DNA of 64,000 nucleotides from Papilionanthe hookeriana x Papilionanthe teres (GCA_022702705.1 CM040423.1:41570070-41634069); one strand, 5' to 3'. Numbered from the stretch's first letter, positions 49,021-61,800 are shown. A program made the numbers and translations. Notes: generated by a model from the sequence alone, not told the origin.

Positions 49021-52000
49021 CTAAAAAGGAAAAGTTTTGTGTTGCATAATTTGCACATGTGGTGGATATCAATTCCTAGCAGTTGTGTAGCCCACTCCAC
49101 ATTTTCTTTGCCTTTTCCTCATAATAAGCTCGCACTATCACTAACCTATCTATTACAGGGGACAAGTTGCATAATTAATTAGATAAACACTATAGCTACA
49201 GACTCTGAGTCAAATTTTGATGATAATTTCAATAAAAAATAAAAAATAAAAAATTTCACCACGAGTTAGAACTGTAAAAGAGTGTACTATTTTAGCATGA
49301 CAAAAGTAAATCAATCAGTTAATTACATGTAGTAGCAGTTTCCTCGGAGAGGATTTGAGTGAGTGGCTGAAAAAGTTCATCGGAAACACATTTGCCTAAC
49401 TCTTTAGCAAATCAAATGTCCTAATCATCAACACCAAACTTCAAAAAATTATGTAATTAAATAATCAGCACATACATAATTGGCAGCATCTCAGCACCAT
49501 AAAATCAACACAACCGTTATCATTTATTTTACACTGATGATGCTGACTCCAATAAATTGGATGACATATATTACAAAATAATAGATTAGAATCTGATGAT
49601 CAAATTTTGGAGTATGTACGTACATCTTGGCATTATCAACATGACTAGAATAAAATCACATAAAATAAAAAATAATAATAAAGTGAACTCTAAAATGATT
49701 TCATAGTCTAAAATGGAAAACTATCATTACATGTGCATATTATTAGAGGAGTCATCATAAATGATATAGGTTAATGACTTGGTTTTTATTAGCCGAATAT
49801 ATTTAAATTTAACATCGGTGATATTGATAATTTCTTAGTTTCGTGATGTTGTATCAAAAATTCTTTTAGAGCCTACCTACAATTTTTGCCAGTGTTATTG
49901 ACCTTATTGATCAGAGAACCAGATCAATAGGCTTGTCTTTATGAATTCTGTCAACAAAATTCATGGTCGGCTTATTTGCATCTGTCTTAATGATGATACA
50001 AGTCCTTTAATTTATCTCTTTCGGGTCTCCATGAAATGTTGAAGAAAATGCACAACATGATCATAATACTTATGTGCTTCATAGCTCTAAATGTTGCACT
50101 TTTGCTTTAAATTTTCTAGTATGCATGATTTCCACTAGCACAATGGCCTCATTAAAGTCAAAACAACCCATAATAGTAAAACCGTTTATTTTGATTTTTT
50201 TTTTGGATAGCTGATTCTATTTGAGTTGACCCCATATTGATTGAGGTTAGTCAAGAGTGCTAGATAGATCTTGAAAGTCACTTATGCCAACAACTTCACT
50301 CTAAAGAAAATGTTCATAATAAAGTACTTAGGAACCTCCATCAATTCCGTTTGATGCACACATTGGAGCATTATATGATAGTATTTTATAGCAATTTGAG
50401 GTCATTTTCTTCTATATATTTTTGTATTCATTAAAGTATGTCTTATTTTGATTATTGACTTAAATTAAGAGATTACCATAAATTACATTCCAATTAAATT
50501 AAACATTAAACAATTTTAAATGACCCATAAAAAAGGCACGAAAAAATGCACTGGCACTCTATCATACAAGATTTCTACAAATATGTTTTCATAAAAATTG
50601 TATTATATGTTTTGATGGAAGCAAATTGGACATCAATGTATTAATCTATTATGTTTAATTTTGGATGCACTTAAATGAAGTTTTAAGAGCACCAAGTGAA
50701 AATGAGTGCCACCTAACATGAATTTTACCCTCAAGGCATAGGTGCTTCTTAGGAGAGGGCCTATAGCGCCATGTATGTGTCTTTACTAGTCATGTTGGGA
50801 AAATCAAATATAGTTAAGTCATTTTATCATAGAAAGATAACAAGGGGACTAATGTAAATAGATGATATTCAATTGCGAACCAAAAAAAAAAAAAAAATGA
50901 TAATGGTCATGCAAGCAAGAGAAGGACTGAGGATTATAAAAAGTAAAGAAGAAGTAGAAGAAGAAGAAGAAAAAGATAATGATGATGATGATGTAGATGA
51001 GGATGAGGTTGATTACTTGGCACCTTCCATAAATAGATATTTTATATATTGTGTATAGTTTGTGTGTGCTTTCATATTATATATTCAACAAGGTTTTTTT
51101 GTTAGTAGTCTTTTGGATGATATATATTCATAGCTTGAATGAAATGTGTGAATTGTTAATATGTAGTTGGTAATGAGTATTGTAAAGTGATCATTGTTTT
51201 TTATCTTTGTTGCTGTTCATAACTGGAAAGTGTATATGCATTATTCGTTATTTGCATGTATAAAGTTGCCTTTAATTTATGAAAAATACATAAAGTATTA
51301 GCGTGACAATCAAGGATGGATTAGGGTGTCTCTTATCCTTTATGATTGAAAAAAAAATAATCTATTAAACAAATCTAAAATATGAAACTTTTATCTTTAT
51401 ATCCTCATGTAGTGATGTATTATATGAAAGTTTGCCCTCTTTGAGTTTTAGATAAATTCACTCTCTCTTTTACTTTAATTTTTAGCACTTTTAAAACTGA
51501 TACGCAATCACAACCGAGCGTAGGAAATTATACAAATTATTATCAATCCTACCTTCCAACAGCTTCAATTTCTTGTTGCTGATCAGTAGGATTTTCAAAT
51601 CTTTCTTAAACGAAAGCAGTAGCCATCTTTAAGGTCTGAAATATTGTGGTTATCAGCCTCATCAGCTGAAAATTTATTTATAGCCTGCTAAATAAATACT
51701 TATTTTGCAATATATATATATATATAGAAAATATAAGTTGATGATGAAACTATTGAAATTATTTTGGAGCAGAGAGACCAAACTGAATGAGATGCAGTCA
51801 TGTGGCTATCATAATTTGAAGTTCTGAAAAGTTGCGCAGCTTCAACTGTGGCACTACCACAGCCTATGAAGCTATATGTATATTTGCAAAAGAGAGAAGG
51901 GACCAATATATATAATGGACCACACAACTTGCCAACCTTTTCATTAGCAGACATTGTTTTATTCATTTATAGTTGTATCTCACGTTAATTTGCTGCCTTC

Positions 52001-53394
52001 CTTGGCAATCTATATATGCTTCCAAGTCATTTTCCACATTACTATTCAATTATCATCTCTCAAGATGCGACTTGCGAACCTCAACCTACCGTACCAAAAA
52101 CATTTATTATCTCCATATATATATATCAAAATCATTCTAATTTCCTTTCTTATTTTTCAGATCTGTACACTCCTAATATACTCCTTAAGTAAAAGGAAGA
52201 GATAAAGACTGTTTTAATCTTGCAGTTCTTGCTTTTTTCTTCAACAAAATTAATCCTTTTTATATTTTAAAACTACTCATTATAATTGTGATGGTTTAAG
52301 AAGACAAATAAAAGGGATTATATACGTCTATTTAAAATGAATTGAATATAAAGGATTAGTAACTATACATCGTTTTATTTAGTGATAGCTGAAGAGATCC
52401 AAATTCATATTTATACAATTGTGAGAAACTATAAGCGTAGAATTGATTAAAATTAAAGGTATTTTTAATATTATTTTTTTTAAAATGCAATAGTACTTTT
52501 TATTAAGAATATATGACAAATATTTCTTTATCTTGGCATAGGACTAAAAACTTCAAAAATATGAGAATTTATTTACAAAATGAAGCTTTCTTGTTATTTA
52601 ATAAGTTTGGAAGATTTGTTTTTTCCTTATTATGGCTTAGATTTATGCATATGGATACATGGCTTTATGAGTTTATGTTGTAACTAAATTATTTGCTTAG
52701 TATATGTTAAATTAGTATACATGATTTCAACAGGTGATTCTTGGAATACTGTTTGACATCTACTTCTTAGCATATTTTAGTCATCTTGGCACTGTGGAAT
52801 CTCACCAAGGACAAACTTTTAAGAAAGTTTTGGCCAGTTGATTCATATATACCTCCACTTCTATTGTCAGTATCATTTGATTCAAGACTTTATTAATCCA
52901 CTTGGCTGTTAATTTTTGAAAATTTAGGAGTGCTGTTTTTTTATTCTTATTATACCAAAGGGTTTATCCCCTATATATTTTCTACTGTAACGAGCATTGT
53001 GCCCTCTTTAAAATGTAATATATAGGTTAAATTACTATTTTCGTTATATGGGTATAGTGTATGATTGCCACACAATCCATTGAATTCTAAATAAAATATC
53101 AAACTGCACAGGCAAAAAATGATACAAGACATAATTATGATTATTTAAACTATAACTATTTGATTTAATTTTTAATTTCACTAATAAGCAAATGTTATAT
53201 GGGAAAAAGTAACAAATACTATTAAATAAGTGACAAAAAAATATACTTGGAGAATCAAAAGAAAAAGTTTTTATAAATAAAAAATAGTTGGTGGTGAAAT
53301 AATAATGTGCAAGAAAAAAATAAAATATAAGAACTTACATTATAAAAATTAGTTTAAATATAAAAGCTTAGAGAGCTGAGAAAAATTTAAAATG
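49021..53394. other. AT-rich stretch with no recognised gene
   Basis: Upstream flank of the TCP gene followed by unassigned DNA. Simple sequence: an A run at 50881-50896 and a GAA/GAT-rich purine tract at 50945-51010, which makes the acidic frame 50873-51058 that I do not call a gene. Minus frame 51700-51966 (88 codons) has no family match. A short piece near 52738-52835 could be an exon (acceptor TTTCAACAG, then VILGILFDIYFLAYFSHLG) but has no partners. Confidence 0.4.
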
Positions 53395-55215
53395 ATCTGC
53401 AAGGAGTCTGCAAGAACAATCTGTGACGCTAAAAATTCTGCTTTTAGTGATCTTTATAACAGATTAGATACTAAGAAAGGTGAAAAATATATGTATAAAC
53501 TAGCCAAACAAAAAAAAAAAATAAAAGTAAAGATTTAAGTGAAGTAAAATGTGTTAAAGATGAAAATCAAAAAGTGTTTTTCTTAAAAAAAGTTATTCAA
53601 CATAGGTGGGTGAGTTATTTTGATAAAATTTTTAATGTAGTTTCTGAAAATAGAATCGACTTTAGTGACCTTAATATCTTTAATAATAATAAAATGTTTC
53701 ATATTTAACGTCGTGTTAGTAAAAAAGAAGTTGATGAGGCTTTAAAGAAAATCAAGGGTGGAAAATCCGTAGAACCTGATGATATCCCAATTGAAGTGTG
53801 GAAATATTTTGGAGATTTGGGAGTTTCTTGGCTTACCCAAAATTTTAATATTACTTTAAAGACTAAAAGGATTTCCTAGGAGTGGAGGAAGAGTATTTTG
53901 GTCCCCATTTTTAAGAATAAAGGGGATGCACAAGAGTGGGCAAATTATAGAGGAATTAAATTGATATGTCATACTTTAAAATTATGGGAGAGGGTAATTG
54001 AACATAGGTTAAGACGTATTACTAAGATTTCTCATAATCAATTTGGATTTATGTCGAGCAAGTCTACTATGGAGGCTATGCATTTGTTGAGAGGTTTGTT
54101 GGAGTAGTAAAAAGATAATAAGAATGATCTACATTTTATTTTTATCGATTTAGATAAAGATTACGATAAGGATCCAAGAGATATCCTATGGAGAATCCTT
54201 GAGAATAAAGGTGTTGATATAACTTATATTCAAATCATTAAAGTTATGTATACTAGAGCTCTTACTTGTGTTCGAACTGAAGGAGGATTGACCAAATACT
54301 TTCCTATTTCTATTGGATTATATCAGGGATCGGCTTTAAGCCCATATCTTTTTGCTTTAGTTATGGATGGTCTTACTGGACATTTACAAGAGGGTGTACC
54401 TTGGTGTATGCTTTTTGCTGATGATATCCTTCTCGTGGATAAGATAAGAGAAAATGCCCAGAAAAAACTTGAACTATGGAAGTCTATATTGGAGTCTAAA
54501 GGCCTTTGTTTGAGTAGAACTAAAACTGAATACATGGAATGTAATTTTAGTAATAGTAGTTCCAGTGACGAAAGTTTAAATTTGGCTGATCAAATTATTA
54601 AAAAGTGTGAGCGATTTAGATATCATGGTTCTATTGTTCAAAGTGATTGTGGTATAGATGGGGATGTTGATAGTAGAATTCAAGTTGGTTGGTTGAAGTG
54701 GAGGAATGTTTTGGGTCTATTGTGTGATAGAAAAGTACCGTAGACTAAAAGGAAAATTTTATTAAATGGAGGTGAGACCTGCAATGCTCTATGGTGTTGA
54801 ATGTTGGCCTTTAAAAGAGAAGTATAACACTAAGTTAAGTGTTTTTGAGATGAGAATGATTAGGTGGATGAGTGGCTTTATACTTAGAGGCAAAATGTGA
54901 AATGATTATATCCATGATAAGGTTGATGTAGCTCCAGTGACGGACAAAATTAGAGAGAGTCACCTTAGATGGTTTGGTCACATTAATCGTCGACCATCTG
55001 ATGATTTGGTTTGGAGGGTAGATGTTTTAGATTCGACTTATGTTAAGAAAGGCAAAGGTAGACCTAGGAAGACATAGGCTTATTGTATAAAAAATGATCT
55101 TAATTTATTAGAATTAAATGAAAATATGACACTAAATAGGACGCAATGGAGAAAAAGGATTCATGTAGCCGACCCAACTTAGTGGGATGAAGGCTTTTTT
55201 ATTGTTGTTATTTTA
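53395..55215 (+). mobile_element. RTE-type LINE, 5'-truncated
   Basis: Non-LTR retrotransposon of the plant RTE clade. It opens inside the linker between endonuclease and reverse transcriptase (DAKNSAFSDLYNRLDTKKGE near 53430) and ends with WRKRIHVADPT followed by a TTATTGTTGTT tail at about 55205, the typical RTE end. The endonuclease is missing, and no upstream part was found. Its 3' end is repeated in rhomboid intron 1 (31517-31700). Confidence 0.85.
53400..55185 (+). pseudogene. RTE reverse transcriptase, few lesions
   Basis: Copies element RNA at the target site. Blocks in order: VSKKEVDEALKKIKGGKSVEPDDIP, EWRKSILVPIFKNKGD, NYRGIKLICHTLKLWERVIE, NQFGFMSSKST, FIDLDKDYDKDPRDILW, then GLYQGSALSPYLFALVMD, MLFADDILLVD (the FADD active site is kept), and the C-terminal HLRWFGHINRRPSD and KKGKGRPRKT. 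In-frame stops occur at about 53706, 53877, 54105-54110, 54741 and in the tail. Apart from these nonsense changes the frame is well preserved, which suggests a fairly young but dead copy. Confidence 0.85.
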
Positions 55216-55394
55216 TCATAATGAGAGATTATCCTTTCCTTCTTTGCCTTAGCCTTCAAATATTGAGTATCATAAAACAAGAGTACAAAATGATAGCTTC
55301 CCCAAGAGGTCACCAATCTAACTATATAATATTCATGTTATTATAGAATAAATATATATGCATATAATATAACAATAAAAAAAAAATGTTTCAG

Positions 55395-55920
55395 ATTTTA
55401 ATATATTTATGTGACCAGGTTAGTCCCACGCAATTAATACACTATGAGGTAATTTTTTATAGCAAGAGATTTCAAACTTCAATTAAAAGTCATCCAGAAT
55501 TCTAATTTCATCAAACTTACAATCAAACTGACCAACTCAATCAGACAAACACAAGGTGCCAAAATCAATCCAATATGACACATATCAAACTCAGATCAAG
55601 TCGTTAGACCGCTTTTGAAAGCTTTATGGGTATAATTGGAAGGTCGAACAAATTCTGAATATAATATGCTTATATTTAAATCGAGTATCTGGACAAGACA
55701 AGTTCATGATTACTCAATTCTGACAACATTAAGATACTAAAAATCCTATCAAATATCAGTTGATAAAGTGGATCTCTCTTCTTCGTTAGATCAAGAGTGG
55801 ATCAGATTCCTTCCCAACTTATTTATAACTGAAATTCTATAAATAGAGCCCTATGCCCTTCATAGAGGGGACTTAGAGCCTAGGAAAGATGAAGACCATA
55901 GTCTGTAGAAAAAGCTACAT
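55395..55920 (-). repeat. family Y LTR-like repeat, copy 4 (rearranged)
   Basis: Minus-strand Y blocks: TATA word CTCTATTTATAG (plus 55835-55850), GTATCTTAATGTTGTCAGAATT (plus 55715-55740) and the ATTATACCCAT/AGCTTTC block near 55620. The first 50 bases (55410-55450) instead carry the Y block GTTAGTCCCAC..AATACACTATGA in plus orientation, so two parts of the repeat point opposite ways. Confidence 0.55.
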
Positions 55921-55931
55921 TACAACATCAT

Positions 55932-56045
55932 GTGCGCGAGCTTTGGCTCATTGGTTGCGGCCTTTGGCGTAAGTCTCTCGGGTCAAGGGTTTGAATCCCA
56001 CCGCTTACGGGAGGATTTGAATAGCACACAAGGGTTCGAAGAATA
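55932..56045 (+). mobile_element. tRNA-derived SINE, copy 1
   Basis: A short element with pol III promoter boxes: A box TGGCTCATTGG (55944-55954) and B box GGTTTGAATCC (55988-55998), 44 bases apart. The tRNA-like head is GCGCGAGCTTTGGCTCATTG; the tail after GGGAGGATTTGAATAGCACA is unrelated to tRNA. A second copy lies at 61880-61980 on the minus strand. The presence of a tail shared by both copies argues against a plain tRNA gene. Confidence 0.75.
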
Positions 56046-56269
56046 ACTGCATGAAAATATATACTTATTTAACTTTAATCACTTTAGATGAGAGTCTATT
56101 ATTGTTGATAATAAATTCTAAAAAGTAGTAGACAATAAGCAGTAGTCAGACCAGGCTTTAGTGGACAATAAATTCTATGCGACTAAAATAATTCACAATA
56201 TTAACTAGTATACAATTCAAATAAATATTAACATTTATTTATCCTTTCTTTAACCACTTTTTTTTAGAA

Positions 56270-56700
56270 AAGCTTCAAAAAATTGAAGGAGAGCCGAACC
56301 CAACAACCAAGCAAGACTACATTCCCATGTCGTGATTCGTTTGAGTACGAGCTGTGGAAGGAGGCTGCAAAGGCAAGAAGAAGGGCTGGGTCTACGAATT
56401 GGGGTTTAGGGCACAGGCCTATAACACTCATCCCCTACATCCAGTGTATTCAGAGCATGCACTTCTGACATACTAGAGGATGAGGTTCATAGGTAGGTTG
56501 CTACATTCACCACAGATATTAAGGCTAATGTTGTTGCCCCGGTTGTCCATATGAGGTCAAAGATGGAGGGCAAAATAAAATCAAACCTAGAAGTGTTACG
56601 GCGTTCGACAGAGCAGAGAGAAACAACCAGTTGTGGATGATTTTGAATGATTTTGAGGAAGATAATCAAGAGGGGATTGAAGAGGATTACGAATATTATT
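56270..56700 (+). pseudogene. possible CACTA-type transposon coding scrap
   Basis: Frames at 56320-56450 give ELWKEAAKA, then by a one-base shift KKKGWVYELGFRAQAY, similar in shape to the plant PTTA/En-Spm transposase_24 pattern (W....GG.KKGR.YGLG). Nothing longer is readable. Supported mainly by the motif-rich segment that follows. Low confidence. Confidence 0.35.
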
Positions 56701-56939
56701 TATTTATATCTGGTTATTTGAAATAATTCGAGACAACATCTTATTTTTCTGTAAAAATGTTCTTTTTGGTTGCTTTAATGTATTTCTCTTATTTTTGTAT
56801 GTGTATGATTCTGCATGCGTTACTGTAACTTTATTTTAATAAATGCTTGGATTGGTAAATTATGTTGTGTATTATATCATTTGATTTATATGTGTTGCGA
56901 TTGCAGGTGTGGAAATTATAACGATGAAGAACGATATTT

Positions 56940-57470
56940 TTTATTCTACAAATTTTCAACGGTTGTTTTACGGCTATCCGACTATTTTGAGCTTATTTAT
57001 TGTAATATCTGACGGTTATCATTTGTCAGTTAATATATTGATGGGAAATCAACAGCCATTCGACAAGCTATCGATGAAGCAATGATCCATTCTAACGGCT
57101 TATAAACCTATGACCCAATAACAATTCTTCTTTTATGATGCAGGTTAATGACGGATTAGCTTGTCTGTTATTTATAACAACTTATCGATGCATATACAAA
57201 GAGTCTGGCTGGGTCTGACCGTTGGTTATGTTACCAACATATTATCAATGATTTACATTTTAGCAAACATCAACAGGTATTACCCATCAAAATACTGTCG
57301 GAAGATTAAGAACGTCGGTAAATCCATAGTTTTCTTAATTACCAACTAGCGATTTAGCTGCGCCACATAAACTGTTGTTATGTCGTCATTAATGTATTAA
57401 TCGACGGTTAATTTTATAGTATTTACCGACAGCTTTTGATCCTCGAAAATAGGCTAAATTCTTGTAACAA
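56940..57470. repeat. subterminal-type repeats of a CACTA-like element
   Basis: Many short words related to CGACGGTTA and TACCGACAG in both senses (for example 57010, 57153, 57285-57310, 57398-57430). The segment closes with TTCTTGTAACAAGTG at about 57461-57475, resembling a worn CACTA terminus (TTCTTGTAGTG). Such motif clusters are typical of CACTA ends. The other end was not found. Confidence 0.4.
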
Positions 57471-57475
57471 GTGAA

Positions 57476-60044
57476 AATACTTCCCAAAATGGATACTAAA
57501 CAGTTCAAGAAACCCCATTTTTATTAAAAAGAAAAAGTATCAATTACTTTAGAAAGAAAAATTCAATAAGAAATTTTCTATATTTCCAATTATGATACAC
57601 ATAAAAATTAATAAAAATATATTTAAAATAAAATCTAGAGTTTGTTACAATGTGGTGAGGAATATTTGTGAATCGAATATCAAACACATCCACACAAAAT
57701 TACTTGAATATAATTAGGTCAATTTTAATAAGTAAAAAATTTTGTCCAAATAAAAAATTACTAAAAATTAGTGAATTATAAACTAAACATAAAATCGTTT
57801 TAAAGAGCTCATAGAATGTTATTAAACACGAAATAAAATGCAAAACTTATTGAATCCCAAAATCATGCATCATAGGTTCATCCAAATACTGTATAAGCAG
57901 TTGTCACAAATTATGCAAGCAAAGTGTCCACAAAAGCTATCTAATGGATTGCAAATGAGACCTACCACCTAAAAATTTATAAACAACTAAGATACTGATA
58001 TTGAGCCAATATAATCATTCCTTCATAAGGTGTTAATTAATGGTAAAAGAAGAAATTTTCTAAAAAAATTAGATGCACCAAATTTCTATTCTATTTCCTA
58101 CGAGAGGAGATGTTGACCATTAATTAGTCTCATCGCAATTGTAATAGTAAATGTACTAAGAGGAAAAGATGATTATAAACCTAAGTCGAAGATCAATGTC
58201 AACAGGAGAAGAGTTACAAGGCCAATAGCTAGTACTTCCATTGTCTGAGGAAGAGAGTACTGTGATCTAGAGCTGAACATGATCAAATGAAGTGACATAA
58301 CACCAAAAAGTGCGAGCAACCCAAGGATTAAGAAGAATTCTATGAAGATTGGTAGGTTGTTATGTAATGGCAGCCAGCTAATGGTGAGTAATGATCAATC
58401 TAAAGAAAAGTAGAAATGATGGGACCATCAAAAGGAAGAAGAGAAGAAGCCAAAGAAAAAACTAGGGTGTATGAGACATAACACAAAAGCTTTCAAAGGG
58501 TAGCAGAAGAATGGCATGGGCCATCCCTTGTCTCCGATGACAAATTAAGACCAACTTGAATCGGCAATATTGATGATAGAAAATGAAAATAACACAAATA
58601 GCACACTTGATTATGTATTTAATGTTAGCAGAATTTCATTTTCATGGCTTATCCATGGATACAGTTCCAAGTAGATGGACATATTATAGTCTACAAGAAG
58701 AATATAACACTCACTATCCACACACAAATAGTAGAAATAGCTCTCATATTAGATGGTTTAATTAATAAAAAAGTATAGAAAGGCAAAAAGACATCTTCAA
58801 AATTTCTCAAAACTCTATCTCTCTTTTGTGACACTCTTGATATTCAATTGACAATGTCTCAAAGAGCTATTTTAAAGCAAAAGAGCACAAACCGCAGTAA
58901 ATTTTTAGGCATGTAATTAACAAGTAGAGAGTGAAGGAACCAATCGGTTAAAATGCCATACATGTTTGGTCCTTTCCATATTAAACCGAAACATGAAAAA
59001 CCTTCTCACATACCCTGACTACTTCTATAGATCTGATCTTTAATTCTTTGCTTTCACAAAAGCGCTAAAAGGCTGCTAATACACTACTCTTCCCCCAAAA
59101 AACAGTTTGTCGGATATAAGAAGAAAGTTCTCTTCCCCAAAAAGAGACAATTAACTTTAAATTTTAGAATAATTTGAATGAGAAAGCATAAATTTGGCAT
59201 GGTAAAAATTAGATTACACGATCTGGACAATAAATTGAAAGTCTTTAACAAATAATTTAAATTGGATCCACATTTATGTCTATGTCTGAGACATATCATG
59301 CACCTTCCGCACAAGCAACAAAACCAGTAAAAAAAAAGTTGTCCTCTCCTATGCCTTGAAGTGTGTGTATTGATTCTCCTCCATATATCTGAATGCATGC
59401 TAGCTAGTTTCTTAATTTGCTCGGTCTGTCAACTGCAATCAATACTTTTCTTTCACAGTTACTGCATGCATGCATGCTGTCGTCTACAGTGATGAAACCA
59501 AGAACAGGGGCATAGTTCCTCCTCCTCTCTCTCTCTCTGTTTCTCTGCGCTTCATTAATGGAGTTTCTAGGGCCTTTAAAAAGGCTATAAAGTGCAAGCC
59601 GTTGCAGCTGAACCGAGAAATAGGAAGATGGCTGTGCCGTTAAGGCTGCTATTACTAGGGTTTCACTGGGGCAAATTACAAGGGCTAGCCTCTATTTTTG
59701 TTTTTGTTCGCATTTTTAGTCAATAGATTAGAGTGTTAATAAAAACATATTCTATTGTTTAGAAAGCACACTGTAGATATTTTCTATAAGCCTTTCAATA
59801 AAAATTTATGGATTTCAGGAAATTGTATCTTTGACTTGAGCTAAATAAGCAATGAATTATTTGCAAGACCAAATAATAATTCATAAGATTTTAATATTTT
59901 AATTTTACATGAAGTAAATCAAAATGGGGAAGGAATATTATTTTAGGATTAATTGTTTTCCTACGTTTACATTTAAACATTCACTAGTTAAATAATTAAT
60001 TATAAAACATAGAATATTACCGAGCGGTACTCTCTTTATTTTAA
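57476..60044. other. non-genic stretch
   Basis: AT-rich with no recognised element. It includes the membrane-segment frame at 58176-58376 (listed separately), a CT run at 59523-59539 and CATGCATG words near 59465-59476. A small cluster 59560-59640 with CTATAAAG followed by an ATG frame of about 30 codons resembles a promoter but leads to nothing I recognise. Confidence 0.4.
58176..58376 (-). CDS. possible orphan exon or small hydrophobic protein
   Basis: On the minus strand an open stretch of about 65 codons ends at TAA (58176-58178), with two clear hydrophobic segments: NLPIFIEFFLILGLLALFGV and EVLAIGLVTLLLLTLIF, separated by a short polar part (SSRSQYSLPQ). A stop lies just upstream at about 58394, with a possible splice acceptor CACCATTAG between it and the frame. 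So it could be a last exon or a relic. I do not recognise the family and found no upstream exon. Confidence 0.25.
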
Positions 60045-60900
60045 TCATGGGAGAATCTCATATTTTGAGCAAGCAACAATTCTCAATACAAGTTCATGAC
60101 CAGAGTACCAGACCCCCATCCCAATAATCTTATAGTCAAAATGACCTTCTTCATAAAACGAACCCAATGTGACTGCCACTGGTTTGATACTAGTCTGATC
60201 AAGCCGAAATCAAATCATTTAAGCATAATTGGAGGATTTGGATGAGAAATTAAATTATCAAATAGATTCCAAATCCGACAAACTTATAATTAAATTGAAC
60301 ATCTCATCAAGCCTAATCTAACGAACCCAATATCACTCAATTCCAACATCATTAAGGCTCGTAATTGCTTATAAAATAACATCAAATCAAAGAAATCAAT
60401 TTTAGCCATTTGATGGAAGTTTATGCAGTATTTATAGAGGATATCACTCACAAAATATATAAATAGACAATTACTCCTTTAATGAAAGGGAAATTGTATC
60501 CTAGGTCTTGAAGAGAGTTGAAGGACCTACAAGCTCTTTAGGGGTTCCTGAACTCCATTACCACCGGACTACCGCCGATTAGCCAACGCCACCACCAGAC
60601 AACTATAACTGTTGCCCCGGCCTCCACGAACAAACCACCCCCACCATCGAACTACAACTGCCCAACCAATACCATCAAGCCTCCACCGGACTGGCTGCTA
60701 CTTCTAGGCCACCGCCAAACCACAATTGTCCGGTCACCGACCGAACTACCATTGCTCTGGCCAGAGTCGTTTGGCCGCCACCATTAGATCACTGTCATTT
60801 CCATCGGACCACAATCGACCCACCGGCCACCACCATTTGTGCGGACCACTGCTGTCACCACCAAACTACCACTGTCACCGCCTTTACTCCAAATGATGCA
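60045..60900 (-). repeat. family Y LTR-like repeat, copy 5
   Basis: Minus-strand Y blocks: TATA word CCTCTATAAATACT (plus 60428-60442), GCCTTAATGATGTTGGAATTGAG (plus 60333-60356), and TTATAATTAAATTGAACATC near 60280. Upstream on the minus strand (plus 60550-60890) lies a dense ACCACC/CCGGAC-rich degenerate minisatellite in the same relative place as in copies 1 and 2. Confidence 0.6.
60550..60890 (-). repeat. degenerate GTGGTGG-type minisatellite in Y copy 5
   Basis: Plus strand shows units like CCACCGGACTACCGCC and CCACCAAACTACCACTG repeated with variation. Much more GC-rich than its surroundings. Confidence 0.6.
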
Positions 60901-61099
60901 AACAAATTTTTTATCACTTGATCTCATTGTTTTTTGTCACTTCTGCTCATGTAATTATGTTTTTGGCTATTCAAAGGCCGGTAACATTTTGAAACCTACA
61001 TTGACATAGTGGAATCATTTCAACTAGATCAGACCCGGCTGTTTTTGCCAGTTTGAGTTTTCCATGTAAGAACTTTTGACGTTTTTTCTTTCATTTTTT

Positions 61100-61800
61100 T
61101 TTTGTTTATGCGTTTTGAATCATCGTACAATACTAACATGTTAATAGTTCACGTTAATACATCACGTTACCGACCAGGTGACGAACATGTATCTCCTAAT
61201 GCTAATGAGGAAGTTTTAGAACCAAACACAAACCATCTTACTGCTTTTAATCATTTGGATGTACTTGACGACTCCTTAGTAGTGGTAGAACTACCTGTTG
61301 GGAGTGCAGGAAATTCCCAAGTATTGGAAGAATATCCTTCACGAACACCAGAACCCATTACTTTATGAACACCAGAACCCATTGTTGTGATTGTCTTTCC
61401 CTCTACTGATGCTCCACTATCTAATGCTATCATAAAACAGTCTTGAGAAGAAGAATAGCAATTCTACACTTCTTGGCGGAGGAAGAAGGTTGGGGGCAAT
61501 ATTCAGCTTGGAGACTTAATGGATGATGCCCTGGTCACTCCTAGCAATGGTACAACACTTCAGAGTCTGTTATCTGGATCTGCCCCAAGAGCTAGAGGAA
61601 GAGACAGACCTAATTTGTCTGGTCCATAGACACTTGTTATTTGCATTTTTGCATTTTTTGAGGTTTTTGTTTCTTATTGTTGGGATATCACTGTTTTATA
61701 TATCGTATGGGTAGAGCACCTCTATTGGGCCCTCTCGTATAACTTTATGTATCCTTTTTTATTTCAATATAATTAGTCCTAGGGTTTTTAGTATGTATAT
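61100..61800 (+). pseudogene. LINE ORF1 C-terminal fragment with 3' tail, copy 1
   Basis: The plus frame carries DSLVVVELPVGSAGN near 61275 and, after three stops, YTSWRRKKVGGN, LGDLMDDALVTPSNG and PRARGRDRPNLSGP with a final stop near 61627, then an AT-rich tail. This is homologous to the C-terminal part of the minus-strand ORF1 at 62790-63730 (LIVVDLPVEREG and SRRKKKIGGTF, FEDLIDDTL). No endonuclease or reverse transcriptase follows, which is unusual. Confidence 0.6.

Noticed and set aside
50873..51058. Acidic, lysine-rich frame
   Set aside because: Made entirely by an A run and a GAA/GAT purine tract.
55932..56005. A genuine tRNA gene
   Set aside because: No closed cloverleaf: the acceptor arms do not pair, and a second copy shares non-tRNA tail sequence, so it is a SINE.
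59380..59560. Possible microRNA precursor or conserved promoter near CATGCATG words
   Set aside because: No known plant miRNA sequence and no convincing long hairpin found by eye.
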